This document shows positions 29,339 to 38,774 of a stretch of DNA of 64,000 nucleotides, one piece after another. How positions within the stretch are numbered: position 1 is the first letter of the stretch; each line of letters starts with the position of its first letter. Both the position numbers and the translations under genes were made by a program. This DNA is from Desulfonauticus sp. (GTDB lineage Bacteria > Desulfobacterota > Desulfovibrionia > Desulfovibrionales > Desulfonatronovibrionaceae). Under the pieces are notes generated by a model, which made no database searches, was not told the origin of the DNA, and saw only the letters and a program-made list of their open reading frames with translations. The DNA lies in assembly GCA_030950395.1 (NCBI GenBank), contig JAUZRP010000043.1, forward strand, positions 1 through 64,000, read 5' to 3'.

Positions 29339-31126
29339 TTAATTATCCCTTAAGGCTTGGCTAATTTGTTCTTTTAGTCTATAACTTTCATAGCCTGCCA
29401 AGAGGCAAGCATGCGTAGGGCACGCGGCCTGACACATACCACACCCCCTACAACGGACAGTATCAACTTGAGCAACCTGCTTAGGCCAATCAGAATTGTA
29501 TCCCTCTATGGTTATAGCACCTACAGGACAGGCATTAACACAAAAACCACACCCATTGCACTTTTCAGCCAAAACATAAGCTTTACGTAATTCAACGTTA
29601 AATCCTAACGTAATACAACTTTTACAGTTTTCACATCCTCCACAATGAAGACACCTTCCGGTCTCTTCAATTAGTTGATCTAAAGAAAAACCAGCCTGCT
29701 CCAAGGCAAAACTATACAGCCTCTTTTCTACGGACAGACATTCAGGTTTTTGCTCTGCTCTTTTTTCAAGAATTTCCTTTTTATAAGGAACAGGTTTTAA
29801 CAAAATATAGTATTTAGATTTATCTTCTGGCAAAAGAGTGCTGTCTTGCAAATATTTTTTTATAGATGCTGCAGCTTCTTTCCCAGCACTTATAGCTTGG
29901 GAAGCATAACCAACTTTAAATACATCTCCGGCCATAAAAATATTTTGATTTGCTACTTGAAATGTATGGGGATCAACATTCAACTTCCCATCCTCTGAAT
30001 ATAAATCCTGCAAGTAATTTTTATCAGGCAATTGGCCAATTCCAAAAACCACATAATCTGTGTCAAGAGTAATATTATCACTAAAATCAAATTGAGGGTT
30101 AAATATTTTCTGATCATCTTTCAAATCATAAACTGAAGTACAACGAGAAAAGATTAATCTTAATTTACCCTGCTCCTTTTTTATATCTTGCAACCCTCGA
30201 GAATAATAAAATGTTACCCCTTCTTCCAACCCCCCTAATTCATCTTCCCGATTGGCCAGGATCCCATCTTTAGATGTTCTGTCTTTGGATTCCAAACAGG
30301 CCAAACTGACAATTGCTCCATAACGACGTAATGAGCGAGCAGCATCTATAGCCACACCACTGCCACCAATCACTATAACCTTTTTATCCAAATACTTTTT
30401 TTCATCTAAACGACCTTCACTAATAGCAGCCAATATGTCAATGGCATTTTCCACTTCTTTAAAACCCTGCGCAAATGGTGGAACAGGTCTAGGTAAATGG
30501 GTGCCTGTAGCAATTAACACAGCGTCATATTCTTTTTTTAAGGAAGAAATAGAAGGTCGAACGTTTAAATGCATTTCTATTCCCAAAGGACTAATTGCCT
30601 GATCTATGGCAAAATTAAGAATATCATCCGGCAACCTAAAAGAAGGAATAAAGCGCAATGCCCCCCCTAACCTGGACCTTGCTTCAAATAAACTTACCCT
30701 ATACCCATCTTTGGCTAGAAAAAAAGCAGCACTAATACCAGCAGGACCGCCACCTACAATAGCAATCCTCTTTTCTATGCGTCTGCCAGGTTTGATTGGT
30801 CTGTAAGCAGGTAGTGCGCCATTAATAACCTTATCTCTGTACCAGTCAAATATAAACCTCTCGATAAACCTGATGTGCACATTTGAGTCTATTTGGGCCC
30901 GATTACAATATTTTTCACACAACCCACAAACATATCCACACACACCAAAAAGAGGATTGATATGAAAAATTTCATCAAAAACAGGAAGAAGAGCCTTGTC
31001 CTCTAGCAACTTGCCTTTAATTCCTTGAGCTAAATAATGTATAAGGATATTGTGGCGCTGAATAGGCCTTTTGATAGGACACCCATTTCTACAAGGAGAA
31101 ATAAATAAAGGAATTGTTTGACTCAT
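29339..31126 (-). CDS. FAD-dependent oxidoreductase with Fe-S clusters (glutamate-synthase small-subunit-like)
   Basis: Cytoplasmic flavoprotein. The N-terminal GltD-like Fe-S domain has CRNGCPIKRPI and CGYVCGLCEKYCNR (residues about 12-75). The FAD-binding fold starts at IAIVGGGPAGISAAFFLA (about 120-137) and a second dinucleotide fold at VIVIGGSGVAIDAARSLRR. A CxxCGGCENC segment lies near residue 490, and two C-terminal [4Fe-4S] ferredoxin motifs follow (CNGCGFCVNACP and CRGCGMCQAACP). The 595-residue length and lack of a GltB partner argue against a true glutamate synthase; an electron-transfer role with ferredoxin and NAD(P)H is more likely. Confidence 0.85.
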   Translation of the reverse strand: MSQTIPLFISPCRNGCPIKRPIQRHNILIHYLAQGIKGKLLEDKALLPVFDEIFHINPLFGVCGYVCGLCEKYCNRAQIDSNVHIRFIERFIFDWYRDKVINGALPAYRPIKPGRRIEKRIAIVGGGPAGISAAFFLAKDGYRVSLFEARSRLGGALRFIPSFRLPDDILNFAIDQAISPLGIEMHLNVRPSISSLKKEYDAVLIATGTHLPRPVPPFAQGFKEVENAIDILAAISEGRLDEKKYLDKKVIVIGGSGVAIDAARSLRRYGAIVSLACLESKDRTSKDGILANREDELGGLEEGVTFYYSRGLQDIKKEQGKLRLIFSRCTSVYDLKDDQKIFNPQFDFSDNITLDTDYVVFGIGQLPDKNYLQDLYSEDGKLNVDPHTFQVANQNIFMAGDVFKVGYASQAISAGKEAAASIKKYLQDSTLLPEDKSKYYILLKPVPYKKEILEKRAEQKPECLSVEKRLYSFALEQAGFSLDQLIEETGRCLHCGGCENCKSCITLGFNVELRKAYVLAEKCNGCGFCVNACPVGAITIEGYNSDWPKQVAQVDTVRCRGCGMCQAACPTHACLLAGYESYRLKEQISQALRDN

Positions 31127-31155
31127 AGAACACCTCTCTTTTTATTTTGGGAATT

Positions 31156-31174
31156 ACATCAGGCAATTTGATGT
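31156..31174. promoter_or_regulatory. Inverted repeat upstream of the FAD/Fe-S oxidoreductase
   Basis: ACATCA-GGCAATT-TGATGT lies about 30 bp before the start codon, in the leader or promoter region. Operator-like, regulator unknown; a short repeat that could occur by chance. Confidence 0.3.
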
Positions 31175-31340
31175 TACTAAATTTTTAAAAATATATCAAA
31201 TTTTTTACCAAAAAACAATTTTTTATTCACAAGACCTAACTGCAAAAAACCAAAATTGGCGTTTTTGATTAAATTCTCAAGCTGTAACCAGTTTAAAAAA
31301 TTTCTATCTAACTAATTAAATTAGTTTTTGCAGAGGAATC

Positions 31341-33122
31341 TCATTTTATAATCTGATCTATTAACATTCCCGTAAGGTTATTGGAAATTCTTTGCTGGAT
31401 AAAACTACTCATGTTTAGCTGATCTTCAACTGGTTTTAAAGACTCAGAAATAGGTTTATCTAGCATTTTTTGAACCAAATCTTTTAGCTGTCTTGCCCAC
31501 CCCTTTTTCCCTAAAAGGGCCCTGTAAAGGGGCTCATAATTGTCTGGATGAGAAAGAAATACGCAGGCCTTAGTATAATCCAATTCTAATGATTTGTCCC
31601 AGTTCTCCTTTAATCCCAGATCGTGTAAAATTTGTTTATTATCCTGATACGCTTTGTTAAACTGAGAAATAATGTTCTCCTGCCAAAGCCACGAATTGCT
31701 TAAAATTTCTGGCACCACAGCATTATAGCTGGACAAAATATTTTCTAATCTAAATACAATCTCCTCTGGAGCCTTGTTCAGAGAATAAGCCCTTGGATCA
31801 ATGCTTTCCTTTTTTATACCTATTTGAACTCTTCCCTGTTCATAGGTAAAATTAGATGCAGGTAAAGTAAATTTTTGGCCAGAAATTTTTATTTCTAAAT
31901 CCTGTCCTGGTTGAGCAGTTGCCAATAAGTTTAATCTGGAAAGCAAATTATTTTCTCCGTCAACTAAAAAAAATCGTTGCCCTGTTTTTTCAGGGACCAG
32001 TTTTAAATTCAGAAAAATCTGTTTTTGAAATACTTGCCTATCTTGTGTATAAACAGGCAGCCTTCGTTGCTCTATCTTACTTTCTATCTGTCCATTAAAA
32101 AGCGTAGTTATCTTACTTTTTAACTGTTTAAATAGTTCAAAATAACTAGACTCTGGTTCCAAATAAATAAAATCTTTTAAACTTACCTTTAGTTTATACC
32201 AGGTAGTATTATCTGTTATACTGGCAGGATCCAAACCCAAATCAGCAACAATATCCTCCCAATCGTTAGTATCTTTAACCAGAGCCTGAGTTTTGCTTGC
32301 CAATAATTTTAGTTCCTCTCTAGCTTCTTTTGTACCTATCTGAAGAACGATTTCCTGCTGAGTGTTGTCAAAATTAATATAAAAAGAATACCTGCCTAAA
32401 TCCCAATTTAAAGGGGCATTGGGATCAAAAGTAGCGCTATGATAAGTGGAGGGAGAAAATTGGCTAACTATCTGAATAAAATCACTTTTAGGGACCAATC
32501 TCCCCAAAGGTTTTGACACATAGATTAGGCCCAATTTTTCCAGCAATCCGTTAGATGCTTGTATTTGTAAAGGGTCTTTAGCGTGCTTTATAGTTGTGGT
32601 TACTATCAAGACATAGCCTTTATCTGCCGAAGGAATTTTAGAGTATGGCCCATTCTGATAAACAATCTTTGCCTCTAAAGGTAATTCAGAATCATTTAAA
32701 GCCTGGGCCAACTTTGTTAAAATATCAAAAGCCAAGTCTTTTGGACCAATGCTTATTTCTAATTCATCAGCTACACTTCCCAGTTGAATAAATATCTTAT
32801 ATGAGCCAGGAGAAATAAGACTTAATTGATCTTTTCTCACACCATTGCTTATTAACCGAATATATGGAGTAAACTGTGTTGTTAGCTTAGCAAAAAAATA
32901 TTTGCTCTTATCCTGATGAGGCAGGACCGCAGATTTTTGGGGAGGTAAGTCAAATTCAGATAATTTATGTAACAAAGCTTGCAACCTTTCCTCTACGGTG
33001 TTAGCCCAAAAATTCAGCTTTGCCTGAAGCTGAGTTTTGTTTTCCCAACCTTGCAACCCTAAAAACAAGAGGGGATTGTTTTTTTGTAAATCAGGAAAAA
33101 AAGAACTTTTTACTTCACTCAT
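31341..33122 (-). CDS. FliD-like flagellar protein (uncertain)
   Basis: About 593 residues, rich in Gln, Asn, Ser and Leu. Around residues 100-210 a block of the form SYKIFIQLGSVADELEISIG followed by LAQALNDSELPLEAKIVY and GYVLIVTTT resembles the flagellin-hook IN region found in hook-associated proteins such as FliD. There is no signal peptide, as for flagellar export substrates. It lies downstream of truA and the fliJ/MotE-like pair. I moved the start to the ATG at 33122 (MSEVKSSFF) because no ribosome-binding site precedes the GTG at 33170. A standard FliD would be shorter; it may be another hook-associated or lineage-specific protein. Confidence 0.5.
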   Translation of the reverse strand: MSEVKSSFFPDLQKNNPLLFLGLQGWENKTQLQAKLNFWANTVEERLQALLHKLSEFDLPPQKSAVLPHQDKSKYFFAKLTTQFTPYIRLISNGVRKDQLSLISPGSYKIFIQLGSVADELEISIGPKDLAFDILTKLAQALNDSELPLEAKIVYQNGPYSKIPSADKGYVLIVTTTIKHAKDPLQIQASNGLLEKLGLIYVSKPLGRLVPKSDFIQIVSQFSPSTYHSATFDPNAPLNWDLGRYSFYINFDNTQQEIVLQIGTKEAREELKLLASKTQALVKDTNDWEDIVADLGLDPASITDNTTWYKLKVSLKDFIYLEPESSYFELFKQLKSKITTLFNGQIESKIEQRRLPVYTQDRQVFQKQIFLNLKLVPEKTGQRFFLVDGENNLLSRLNLLATAQPGQDLEIKISGQKFTLPASNFTYEQGRVQIGIKKESIDPRAYSLNKAPEEIVFRLENILSSYNAVVPEILSNSWLWQENIISQFNKAYQDNKQILHDLGLKENWDKSLELDYTKACVFLSHPDNYEPLYRALLGKKGWARQLKDLVQKMLDKPISESLKPVEDQLNMSSFIQQRISNNLTGMLIDQIIK

Positions 33123-33317
33123 CTTTATCTCTACATTCTGGAAACGTAGCGGATTAGTTTCAATCCCCACCCAACCAAACTAGCAATGGTTAAGACCTAT
33201 AAGCGTAACTTTATGTAGGGAAAAGTGTTCTACTTTGGGAGCGTAAAAAACCTGCCTGTTCAAAACTAGCCAGCCCCTGTCGACAATCTTTTGAGGCCAT
33301 GTCCAGGATTTTAAAGT

Positions 33318-34055
33318 TTAGTAAAATATTTTTTCTAAAGTTAAGCCTGCAGCCGGAGCAGTAGGCGGCCAAAGTTGACGGCTTTTACTCGCTAATAATT
33401 CCTGGACAAAATTGGCATCAATTTTATTGTTGCCAGCTAACCACAACAACCCCGCTATGTTTCTAACCATTTGCTTTAAAAATCCACTACCTTTTATACG
33501 CATAACCAATTCTTGAGGATAAACCCCTGGACAAAATTTGATCCAATAAATTGTTTTTACTGTGCTTTTAACTTTTGTACCCGCATTCATCAAGGCCCTA
33601 AAATCATGCTCCCCTTCTAAAAGCGGGCTGATTTGCATTAACTGTTCTGGATGTAAAGGACCACAGGGCCACACAAAGGGTCTCCTCTGGGGATAAATAA
33701 ATCTGGACTCGGTCCAAAAGGTATAGCTATAAATTTTTGCTTTGGCCGAAAACCTACTGTGAAAATCAGTTCCTACTTCTTGGGCCTGAATTACGGAAAT
33801 ATCCGCAGGCAAAAAGGAATTTAAGGCTCTTTGCCAATTAACCTTGGACACCTGAGAGGGCACATCAAAATGAGCAACCTGCCCCAAAGCATGGACCCCT
33901 GCATCTGTCCTAGATGCACCGTGCACCCGCACACGTTGGCCACAAATTTTAAAAATAACGTTTTCTAAAACTTCTTGAATCGTTAAAGAATTTTTTTGAA
34001 TTTGCCAGCCTGCATAATTGGTCCCTGTATAGGCAAGGGTAAGTTTAATACGCAT
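33318..34055 (-). CDS. truA: tRNA pseudouridine(38-40) synthase TruA
   Basis: Isomerises uridines 38-40 in the tRNA anticodon arm. The catalytic aspartate lies in GASRTDAGVHALGQVAHF (about residues 46-63). LTLAYTGTNYAGWQIQ opens the protein, and MRIKGSGFLKQMVRNIAG matches the conserved C-terminal motif. The 245-residue length is normal. It starts 4 bp after the MotE-like gene, so it is embedded in a flagellar transcription unit. Confidence 0.96.
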   Translation of the reverse strand: MRIKLTLAYTGTNYAGWQIQKNSLTIQEVLENVIFKICGQRVRVHGASRTDAGVHALGQVAHFDVPSQVSKVNWQRALNSFLPADISVIQAQEVGTDFHSRFSAKAKIYSYTFWTESRFIYPQRRPFVWPCGPLHPEQLMQISPLLEGEHDFRALMNAGTKVKSTVKTIYWIKFCPGVYPQELVMRIKGSGFLKQMVRNIAGLLWLAGNNKIDANFVQELLASKSRQLWPPTAPAAGLTLEKIFY

Positions 34056-34059
34056 TGGC

Positions 34060-34731
34060 TCATTGAGAAAAAGGCACCTGTAATTTGGTTAGCTCTTCAG
34101 ACAACTTAGCTGCTTTTTTCGGGGAAACATAAGATAAAATTGCTCCTGCTTGCCTACCCCGCATCCCTGCCAAAATTTTGACTGCAAGTTTTTCATCCAA
34201 AGACTCAATAACCTGAGCTGCTTGTTTAGGTTTCATGTTGGAATAAACTTTGACCAAATGTTGAACTCTTTTATTTTTCAGGACGTTGGCTTCATCCAGC
34301 ATCTTTTTTATCTGGGCTTGAATAGTTTTGAGTTCTTTTAACTTGGCTTCAAGATGGGCTTCCAATTCCTTTAAACTGGCTTCTTTTTCAGCCAATTCTT
34401 TTTCTTTGGCTTTTAATCTGGCCCATTCCTCTGAAAGTTGCTTGGGAGTTTTGGTGGGAGTTTTTTGAGTAACTTTTTGGGGTTTTGTAATTTTGGGTTC
34501 TTTGGCAAAGGCTTTTTGAGGTGAAGATTGAATGGTTTTTTGAATGTTTTTTTGAACAAATAAAGGTTCTAAATCAGGAGCAAACACAAAGAAAATCGTT
34601 ACAACAATTTTTAAAAAACCTAGCAGAAAAATCAAATTAAAAAGAGTCTTCCACTTGATCCTGGCAAGTGCGTCCAAAACGCAAAGTGGCCACTTCGTCA
34701 AGTTCTTTTTGTTCTTTTTGACGCTGCTCAT
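34060..34731 (-). CDS. MotE-like protein (membrane anchor, coiled coil, MgtE-N-like domain)
   Basis: MotE is a chaperone for flagellar stator proteins. One transmembrane helix is visible (about residues 34-55, TLFNLIFLLGFLKIVVTIFF). It is followed by a low-complexity Lys/Pro/Thr linker, a coiled coil (about 105-160, RLKAKEKELAEKEASLKEL) and a C-terminal MgtE-N-like domain with VKVYSNMKPKQAAQVIESLD. The listed start overlaps fliJ by 95 bp, unusually long. A later TTG start, just before the membrane helix, is possible. Adjacency to fliJ supports a flagellar role. Confidence 0.7.
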   Translation of the reverse strand: MSSVKKNKKNLTKWPLCVLDALARIKWKTLFNLIFLLGFLKIVVTIFFVFAPDLEPLFVQKNIQKTIQSSPQKAFAKEPKITKPQKVTQKTPTKTPKQLSEEWARLKAKEKELAEKEASLKELEAHLEAKLKELKTIQAQIKKMLDEANVLKNKRVQHLVKVYSNMKPKQAAQVIESLDEKLAVKILAGMRGRQAGAILSYVSPKKAAKLSEELTKLQVPFSQ

Positions 34732-35098
34732 AGATAAATGCTTCCTTTTGCTTTTGTTTTAATTTTTCCAAAATTTTTTTATCTTTGCTTCTTTTTACAA
34801 CTTCCTGCCTCCAAAGAGTAATTTCTTGACTTAAAATCTGCTGTCTATTCTGACAGATTTTTAAATCTTTTTCCAGCCCTTTCAAATGATTTTGGTGAAT
34901 AAACAAAATTGAGCCATCTAACCTGGGCTGAGAAAATATCTTTTGTTTGGCCAAAACAATTTGTTGACAGATATCCTTTTCCCTTTGGACCTCTGCCTGA
35001 TAATCCTGCTTTAACTTTTCTAACATCCTTTGGGCCTCTTCTAATTTCCTAGCCCGAAGCTCAAGTACTTTTTCTAACCTAAATTTAAATCCTCTCAC
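34637..35098 (-). CDS. fliJ: Flagellar export chaperone FliJ
   Basis: FliJ is a soluble coiled-coil component of the flagellar type III export apparatus that links the FliI ATPase to the export gate. The protein is 153 residues of nearly continuous heptad-rich helix beginning FKFRLEKVLELRARKLEEA, the usual FliJ opening. The Lys/Glu/Gln composition is also typical. It heads the fliJ-MotE-truA set on the minus strand. The FliI gene that usually precedes it is not here. Confidence 0.8.
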   Translation of the reverse strand: MRGFKFRLEKVLELRARKLEEAQRMLEKLKQDYQAEVQREKDICQQIVLAKQKIFSQPRLDGSILFIHQNHLKGLEKDLKICQNRQQILSQEITLWRQEVVKRSKDKKILEKLKQKQKEAFIYEQRQKEQKELDEVATLRFGRTCQDQVEDSF

Positions 35099-35286
35099 AT
35101 TTTTTCTAAATACAAACCTTGTGCCAATTTGTTATATTTAAAACCAAAACAAACGCGTCCTAAAACAATATACTTACTCATAGCCAATATGGAAACAGGA
35201 GCTTTTTTAATTTTTAAACAAGTCAATCTGGCATTCGAGTGTTTGCTCTAAAATTTAACGCTAGTTTTTGATTCAAAAACGCAAAA

Positions 35287-35742
35287 TTAGGCATATTTAC
35301 TGGCTGCTCTTGCCATTTCTCGTTCTATAGTGCGCCGTTTTAGTTCTTCACGACGATCGTAGAGTTTTTTGCCTTTGGCCAATCCTAATTCTATTTTAGC
35401 CAAGCCATTTTTAAAATAAACCTTTAAAGGAATAACAGTTAGTCCCTTCTGGGCTACTTTGCCTAAAAGACTTCTAATTTCTCTTTTGTGAAGTAAAAGT
35501 TTTCTTTCTCTTTCCGGATCGTGCTGAGCATAGCCTGCGTTTTCGTAAGGAGCAATATGTACTCCTACTAAAAAAGCCTCTTCATTGTCAAAACGCACAT
35601 AACCATCTTTAAAACTCAAACGGCCCTGACGAAGAGATTTTACCTCTGATCCAGTTAAGACCAAACCAGCTTCCAGAGTATCTAAAATATCGTATTCTTT
35701 TTTGGCCTTTTTATTAACAGCAACTATTTTTATACTACTCAC
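35287..35742 (-). CDS. smpB: SsrA-binding protein SmpB
   Basis: Partner of tmRNA in rescuing stalled ribosomes. Conserved elements are NKKAKKEYDILDTLEAGLVL, GSEVKSLRQGRLSFKDGYV, and the basic tail KGKKLYDRREELKRRTIERE. The 151-residue length is typical. It overlaps ptsI by 4 bp. No tmRNA gene is visible nearby. Confidence 0.97.
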   Translation of the reverse strand: MSSIKIVAVNKKAKKEYDILDTLEAGLVLTGSEVKSLRQGRLSFKDGYVRFDNEEAFLVGVHIAPYENAGYAQHDPERERKLLLHKREIRSLLGKVAQKGLTVIPLKVYFKNGLAKIELGLAKGKKLYDRREELKRRTIEREMARAASKYA

Positions 35743-37517
35743 GATTTTTCCTCATCTATGAGAGAGGTAAAAAAGGTCAACTCTTCTGGGAATTGACTAA
35801 AAATATTATCCCGAACAATTTTATTGTTCTTTAACACGTCCCCGGATTCTAAAATTTGGGTTACCAGTTTCTTACACTTCTCCATACTTACCTGCCTGAT
35901 AATTTTCTTTATGCCCGGAATGGCCTGAGGACTTAAACTAAGGGAATCTATCCCCATACCCAATAAGACAGGCACACAAAAAGGATCTGAGGACATTTCT
36001 CCACACACACTTACTTTAATCTTGTTTTCTTTAGCCACCTGCAACACGTGTTTTATACTTCTTATGATTGCAGGATGAAGAGGTTGATAAAGATAGGATA
36101 CGTACTTATTACTTCTATCAATACCTAATGCATATTGAATAAGGTCATTGGTTCCAATACTAAAAAAATCTACTTCTTTGGCCAACAAATCTGCAATTAG
36201 AACTGCGGAAGGGATCTCTATCATAATGCCTAAAGGCATATCTGGATTAAAATCAAGACCTTCTTGTTTTAGCTCTTTTTGGACCTGTTTAAAAAACTTC
36301 TTGGCCTGTATGAGTTCGTGGAGTCCTGAAATCATAGGAAACATAACGGAAATATTACCTACAACTCCTGCTCTTAAAATGGCTCTTAATTGTTTTCTAA
36401 AAATTTCCTTGTATTTTTGACAAAACCTAATCCCTCTCAAGCCCAAAGCAGGATTAACTTCTTCTATTGGTTCGAACAACCCACTTACTTTATCTGCTCC
36501 TAAATCTAAAGTCCTAATCACAACTGGTCTGGGATACATAATAGATGCCAGATCTCTGTATTCTTCAAAGATCTCTTCTTCTTCAGGAAAACTAGTTTTA
36601 TTTAAAAAACTATATTCACTTCTATACAATCCAATACCTTCACCACCATAATCAATAACTGAAGTTACCTCTTCAAAAAGTTCTATATTGGCCAACACAT
36701 GGATTCTAAATCCATCCGTAGTGCTAGCAGGCAAATGACAATCACGAGAAATAACCGACTGATATTCTTCAAATTTATATTGCAAATAATTATAGTTGGC
36801 CAACTCATCTTCAGTAGGAGAAATAAGAATTTTGCCTTCAAACCCATCTAAAATAATTACTTGACCATCTCGAATATTATACTCTAACCCCTCCACTCCT
36901 ACTATAGCTGGTATTTGTAGAGATCTGGCAATAATTCCAGCATGAGATGTTTTTCCCCCTAGCACAGTGGCAAAAGCCATAATTTTATCCAGTTCTAGTA
37001 AAATAGTATCTGTGGGATCTAAATCATGAGCCAACAAAATACCACGCTGAGAAATTTTAGCGATAGGCTGCTGAAAACCAATTAAAACAGAACAAACTTT
37101 CTCTGCCACCAGTTGAATGTCCTGCATTCTCTGCTTTATGTATTCGTTGTCTAAGGCCGTAAAAATTTTTTCCAGTTCAATCAGAGCCTTTTCTATGGCC
37201 CACTCGGCATTAATATGTTGCTCTGCAATTATCTTTTTGGCCTTACCAAATAACTTTTCGTCCCGTAAAATCATAAGATGAGAATGTAAAACATCTGCAT
37301 ACTCTTTTAATTCTCCAGGAATTTTCTCTTTGGCTTCCTCCATTTCTTTACGCACGTCTTCTATAGCCCTATCCAATCTCTGAACTTCTTTTGAGACTTC
37401 CTCGGGTAAAATTAACAACCTGGGTTTAAGCCGATTTCGTCCTCTTTTAAGAAAAAAAGCTTTACCAATAGCTATACCACTAGAAACAGGAATCCCTTTT
37501 AAAACTTTTCTGGCCAT
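35739..37517 (-). CDS. ptsI: Phosphoenolpyruvate-protein phosphotransferase (PTS enzyme I)
   Basis: First general PTS protein: takes phosphate from PEP and passes it to HPr. GIPVSSGIAIGKAFFLKRG opens the protein. The phosphohistidine is in LGGKTSHAGIIARSLQIPA (about residues 187-205). The PEP-binding barrel has GIGLYRSEYSFL, ALGLRGIRFC and the C-terminal FSIGTNDLIQYALG and VSVCGEMSSDP signatures. The 592-residue length is normal. It overlaps ptsH by 1 bp and smpB by 4 bp. Confidence 0.96.
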   Translation of the reverse strand: MARKVLKGIPVSSGIAIGKAFFLKRGRNRLKPRLLILPEEVSKEVQRLDRAIEDVRKEMEEAKEKIPGELKEYADVLHSHLMILRDEKLFGKAKKIIAEQHINAEWAIEKALIELEKIFTALDNEYIKQRMQDIQLVAEKVCSVLIGFQQPIAKISQRGILLAHDLDPTDTILLELDKIMAFATVLGGKTSHAGIIARSLQIPAIVGVEGLEYNIRDGQVIILDGFEGKILISPTEDELANYNYLQYKFEEYQSVISRDCHLPASTTDGFRIHVLANIELFEEVTSVIDYGGEGIGLYRSEYSFLNKTSFPEEEEIFEEYRDLASIMYPRPVVIRTLDLGADKVSGLFEPIEEVNPALGLRGIRFCQKYKEIFRKQLRAILRAGVVGNISVMFPMISGLHELIQAKKFFKQVQKELKQEGLDFNPDMPLGIMIEIPSAVLIADLLAKEVDFFSIGTNDLIQYALGIDRSNKYVSYLYQPLHPAIIRSIKHVLQVAKENKIKVSVCGEMSSDPFCVPVLLGMGIDSLSLSPQAIPGIKKIIRQVSMEKCKKLVTQILESGDVLKNNKIVRDNIFSQFPEELTFFTSLIDEEKS

Positions 37518-37792
37518 TACCTCTCTTCTCCAAAACGGTTTTCAAACAAGTGGGCCAAAGCTTCAACAGCCTCTCTAGCATCCTTGCCTTTGGCCTTTAA
37601 AAGTACCGTATCCCCTTTAGGCACACCTAAGGTTAAAATATCCAAAATGCTTTTTGCGTCTATTTCCATATCCTTGTAACTCAAAGTTATATCTGCCTGA
37701 AACTTCATTGCTTCCTTAGAGAGTTTGCCTGCTGGTCTCGCATGCAAACCAAGATTATTTTGCACTACAACTGTTTTGTGAAATTCTTCCAT
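37517..37792 (-). CDS. ptsH: Phosphocarrier protein HPr
   Basis: Small PTS phosphocarrier. His-15 lies in NLGLHARPAGKLSKEAM (about residues 12-28). The regulatory serine position is retained (KSILDILTLG), so control by HPr kinase is possible. It is 91 residues long. The gene follows the IID gene and precedes ptsI in the same direction. Confidence 0.95.
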   Translation of the reverse strand: MEEFHKTVVVQNNLGLHARPAGKLSKEAMKFQADITLSYKDMEIDAKSILDILTLGVPKGDTVLLKAKGKDAREAVEALAHLFENRFGEER

Positions 37793-37879
37793 TTTTTATC
37801 TCCTATCAGATGCAGCCAACCCTCGACCCAAATAACCTAACCTTGTCCATCTTCCAAATATTTTTTCTAATTTCTCCTA

Positions 37880-38599
37880 TTAACAAAGCAGGTAACAAAT
37901 AAAAAATAATACCCAAAAAATCTCTCTAAAACCTATATATTTTCTAAATATCAAAACCAATCCATAAATAGCAAAAACATAACTTATGGCAACTACTTTA
38001 GGCAATTGGACTGGCCAATTTAAGGCCACAAAAATCAGAATTAAACCCGTATTAATTACCTTCAGGTATTGACTGGCATTAATAAGATTCCATTTTTTTA
38101 ACGTCTGCAACGCCTGTAACCCCTGAGTATAACCTAAAAAAAATGTATAAAGTTTAAACACCTGTAATCCCAAAAAAAGTATCACCACAAAAAAAAATGT
38201 GGTCCAATACCAACCTAAATATAGGCCAATAGCAGAGAGCAAGGCCCAACAAGGGAGTAAACTTCCACTAAAAAAAGAATCACCTATGGCTGAAAGAGTG
38301 TAAACAATTGTTGGCCGCAGTTTGGAATAAGTTTCTAAATGCAGCTTATTATTGGCCAACAGTTTTTCTAGATGAATAAAAATCCCCACCAAAAACGGAG
38401 TCCAAAAAGGATGACTATTGTATAATTTTAAATAACGCAAACGTGCTTTGCGAAGCGCTTTTTTATCTCCAGCGTATAAAAATTTTAGGGCCGGATCCAT
38501 AGCGTAAAACAGGCCCAAATTCTGGAGACCTTTTATATTAAAAAGACTATTAACAAAATAAGTCTTCAAAAAACACTTGCTAAGAATTTTTAAATTCAT
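37880..38599 (-). CDS. PTS system mannose/fructose/sorbose family IID component
   Basis: Membrane subunit of the mannose-type permease. Features are GLQNLGLFYAMDPALKFLY, YNSHPFWTPFLVGIFIHLEK and several C-terminal hydrophobic helices (from about residue 100). It is 239 residues long, somewhat shorter than the 270-280 of classical IID. No IIA, IIB or IIC gene is next to it; upstream is a 175-bp gap, then rsmI. In Desulfovibrio relatives I recall a partial mannose-type PTS beside ptsH-ptsI. This copy may be regulatory or vestigial rather than a working transporter. Confidence 0.8.
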   Translation of the reverse strand: MNLKILSKCFLKTYFVNSLFNIKGLQNLGLFYAMDPALKFLYAGDKKALRKARLRYLKLYNSHPFWTPFLVGIFIHLEKLLANNKLHLETYSKLRPTIVYTLSAIGDSFFSGSLLPCWALLSAIGLYLGWYWTTFFFVVILFLGLQVFKLYTFFLGYTQGLQALQTLKKWNLINASQYLKVINTGLILIFVALNWPVQLPKVVAISYVFAIYGLVLIFRKYIGFREIFWVLFFICYLLC

Positions 38600-38774
38600 T
38601 TTCCTACTCTTTGTTAGTTAAATGAAACTACAAAAAACAAAACTTCTGTCTTTGGAATTCAAACATCAATTTGTAACCAGCCTAAATTATTTTTTTATTG
38701 TTAAACGTATATCGAACTAGTAAAAATAATTTTTGCAGTTAAATCTTAGTTAAGGACATTTTCCCCCTTATCTC

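Noticed and set aside
29339-31126. Glutamate synthase small subunit
   Set aside because: The N-terminal and FAD domains are GltD-like, but the C-terminal ferredoxin motifs and absence of GltB argue against it.
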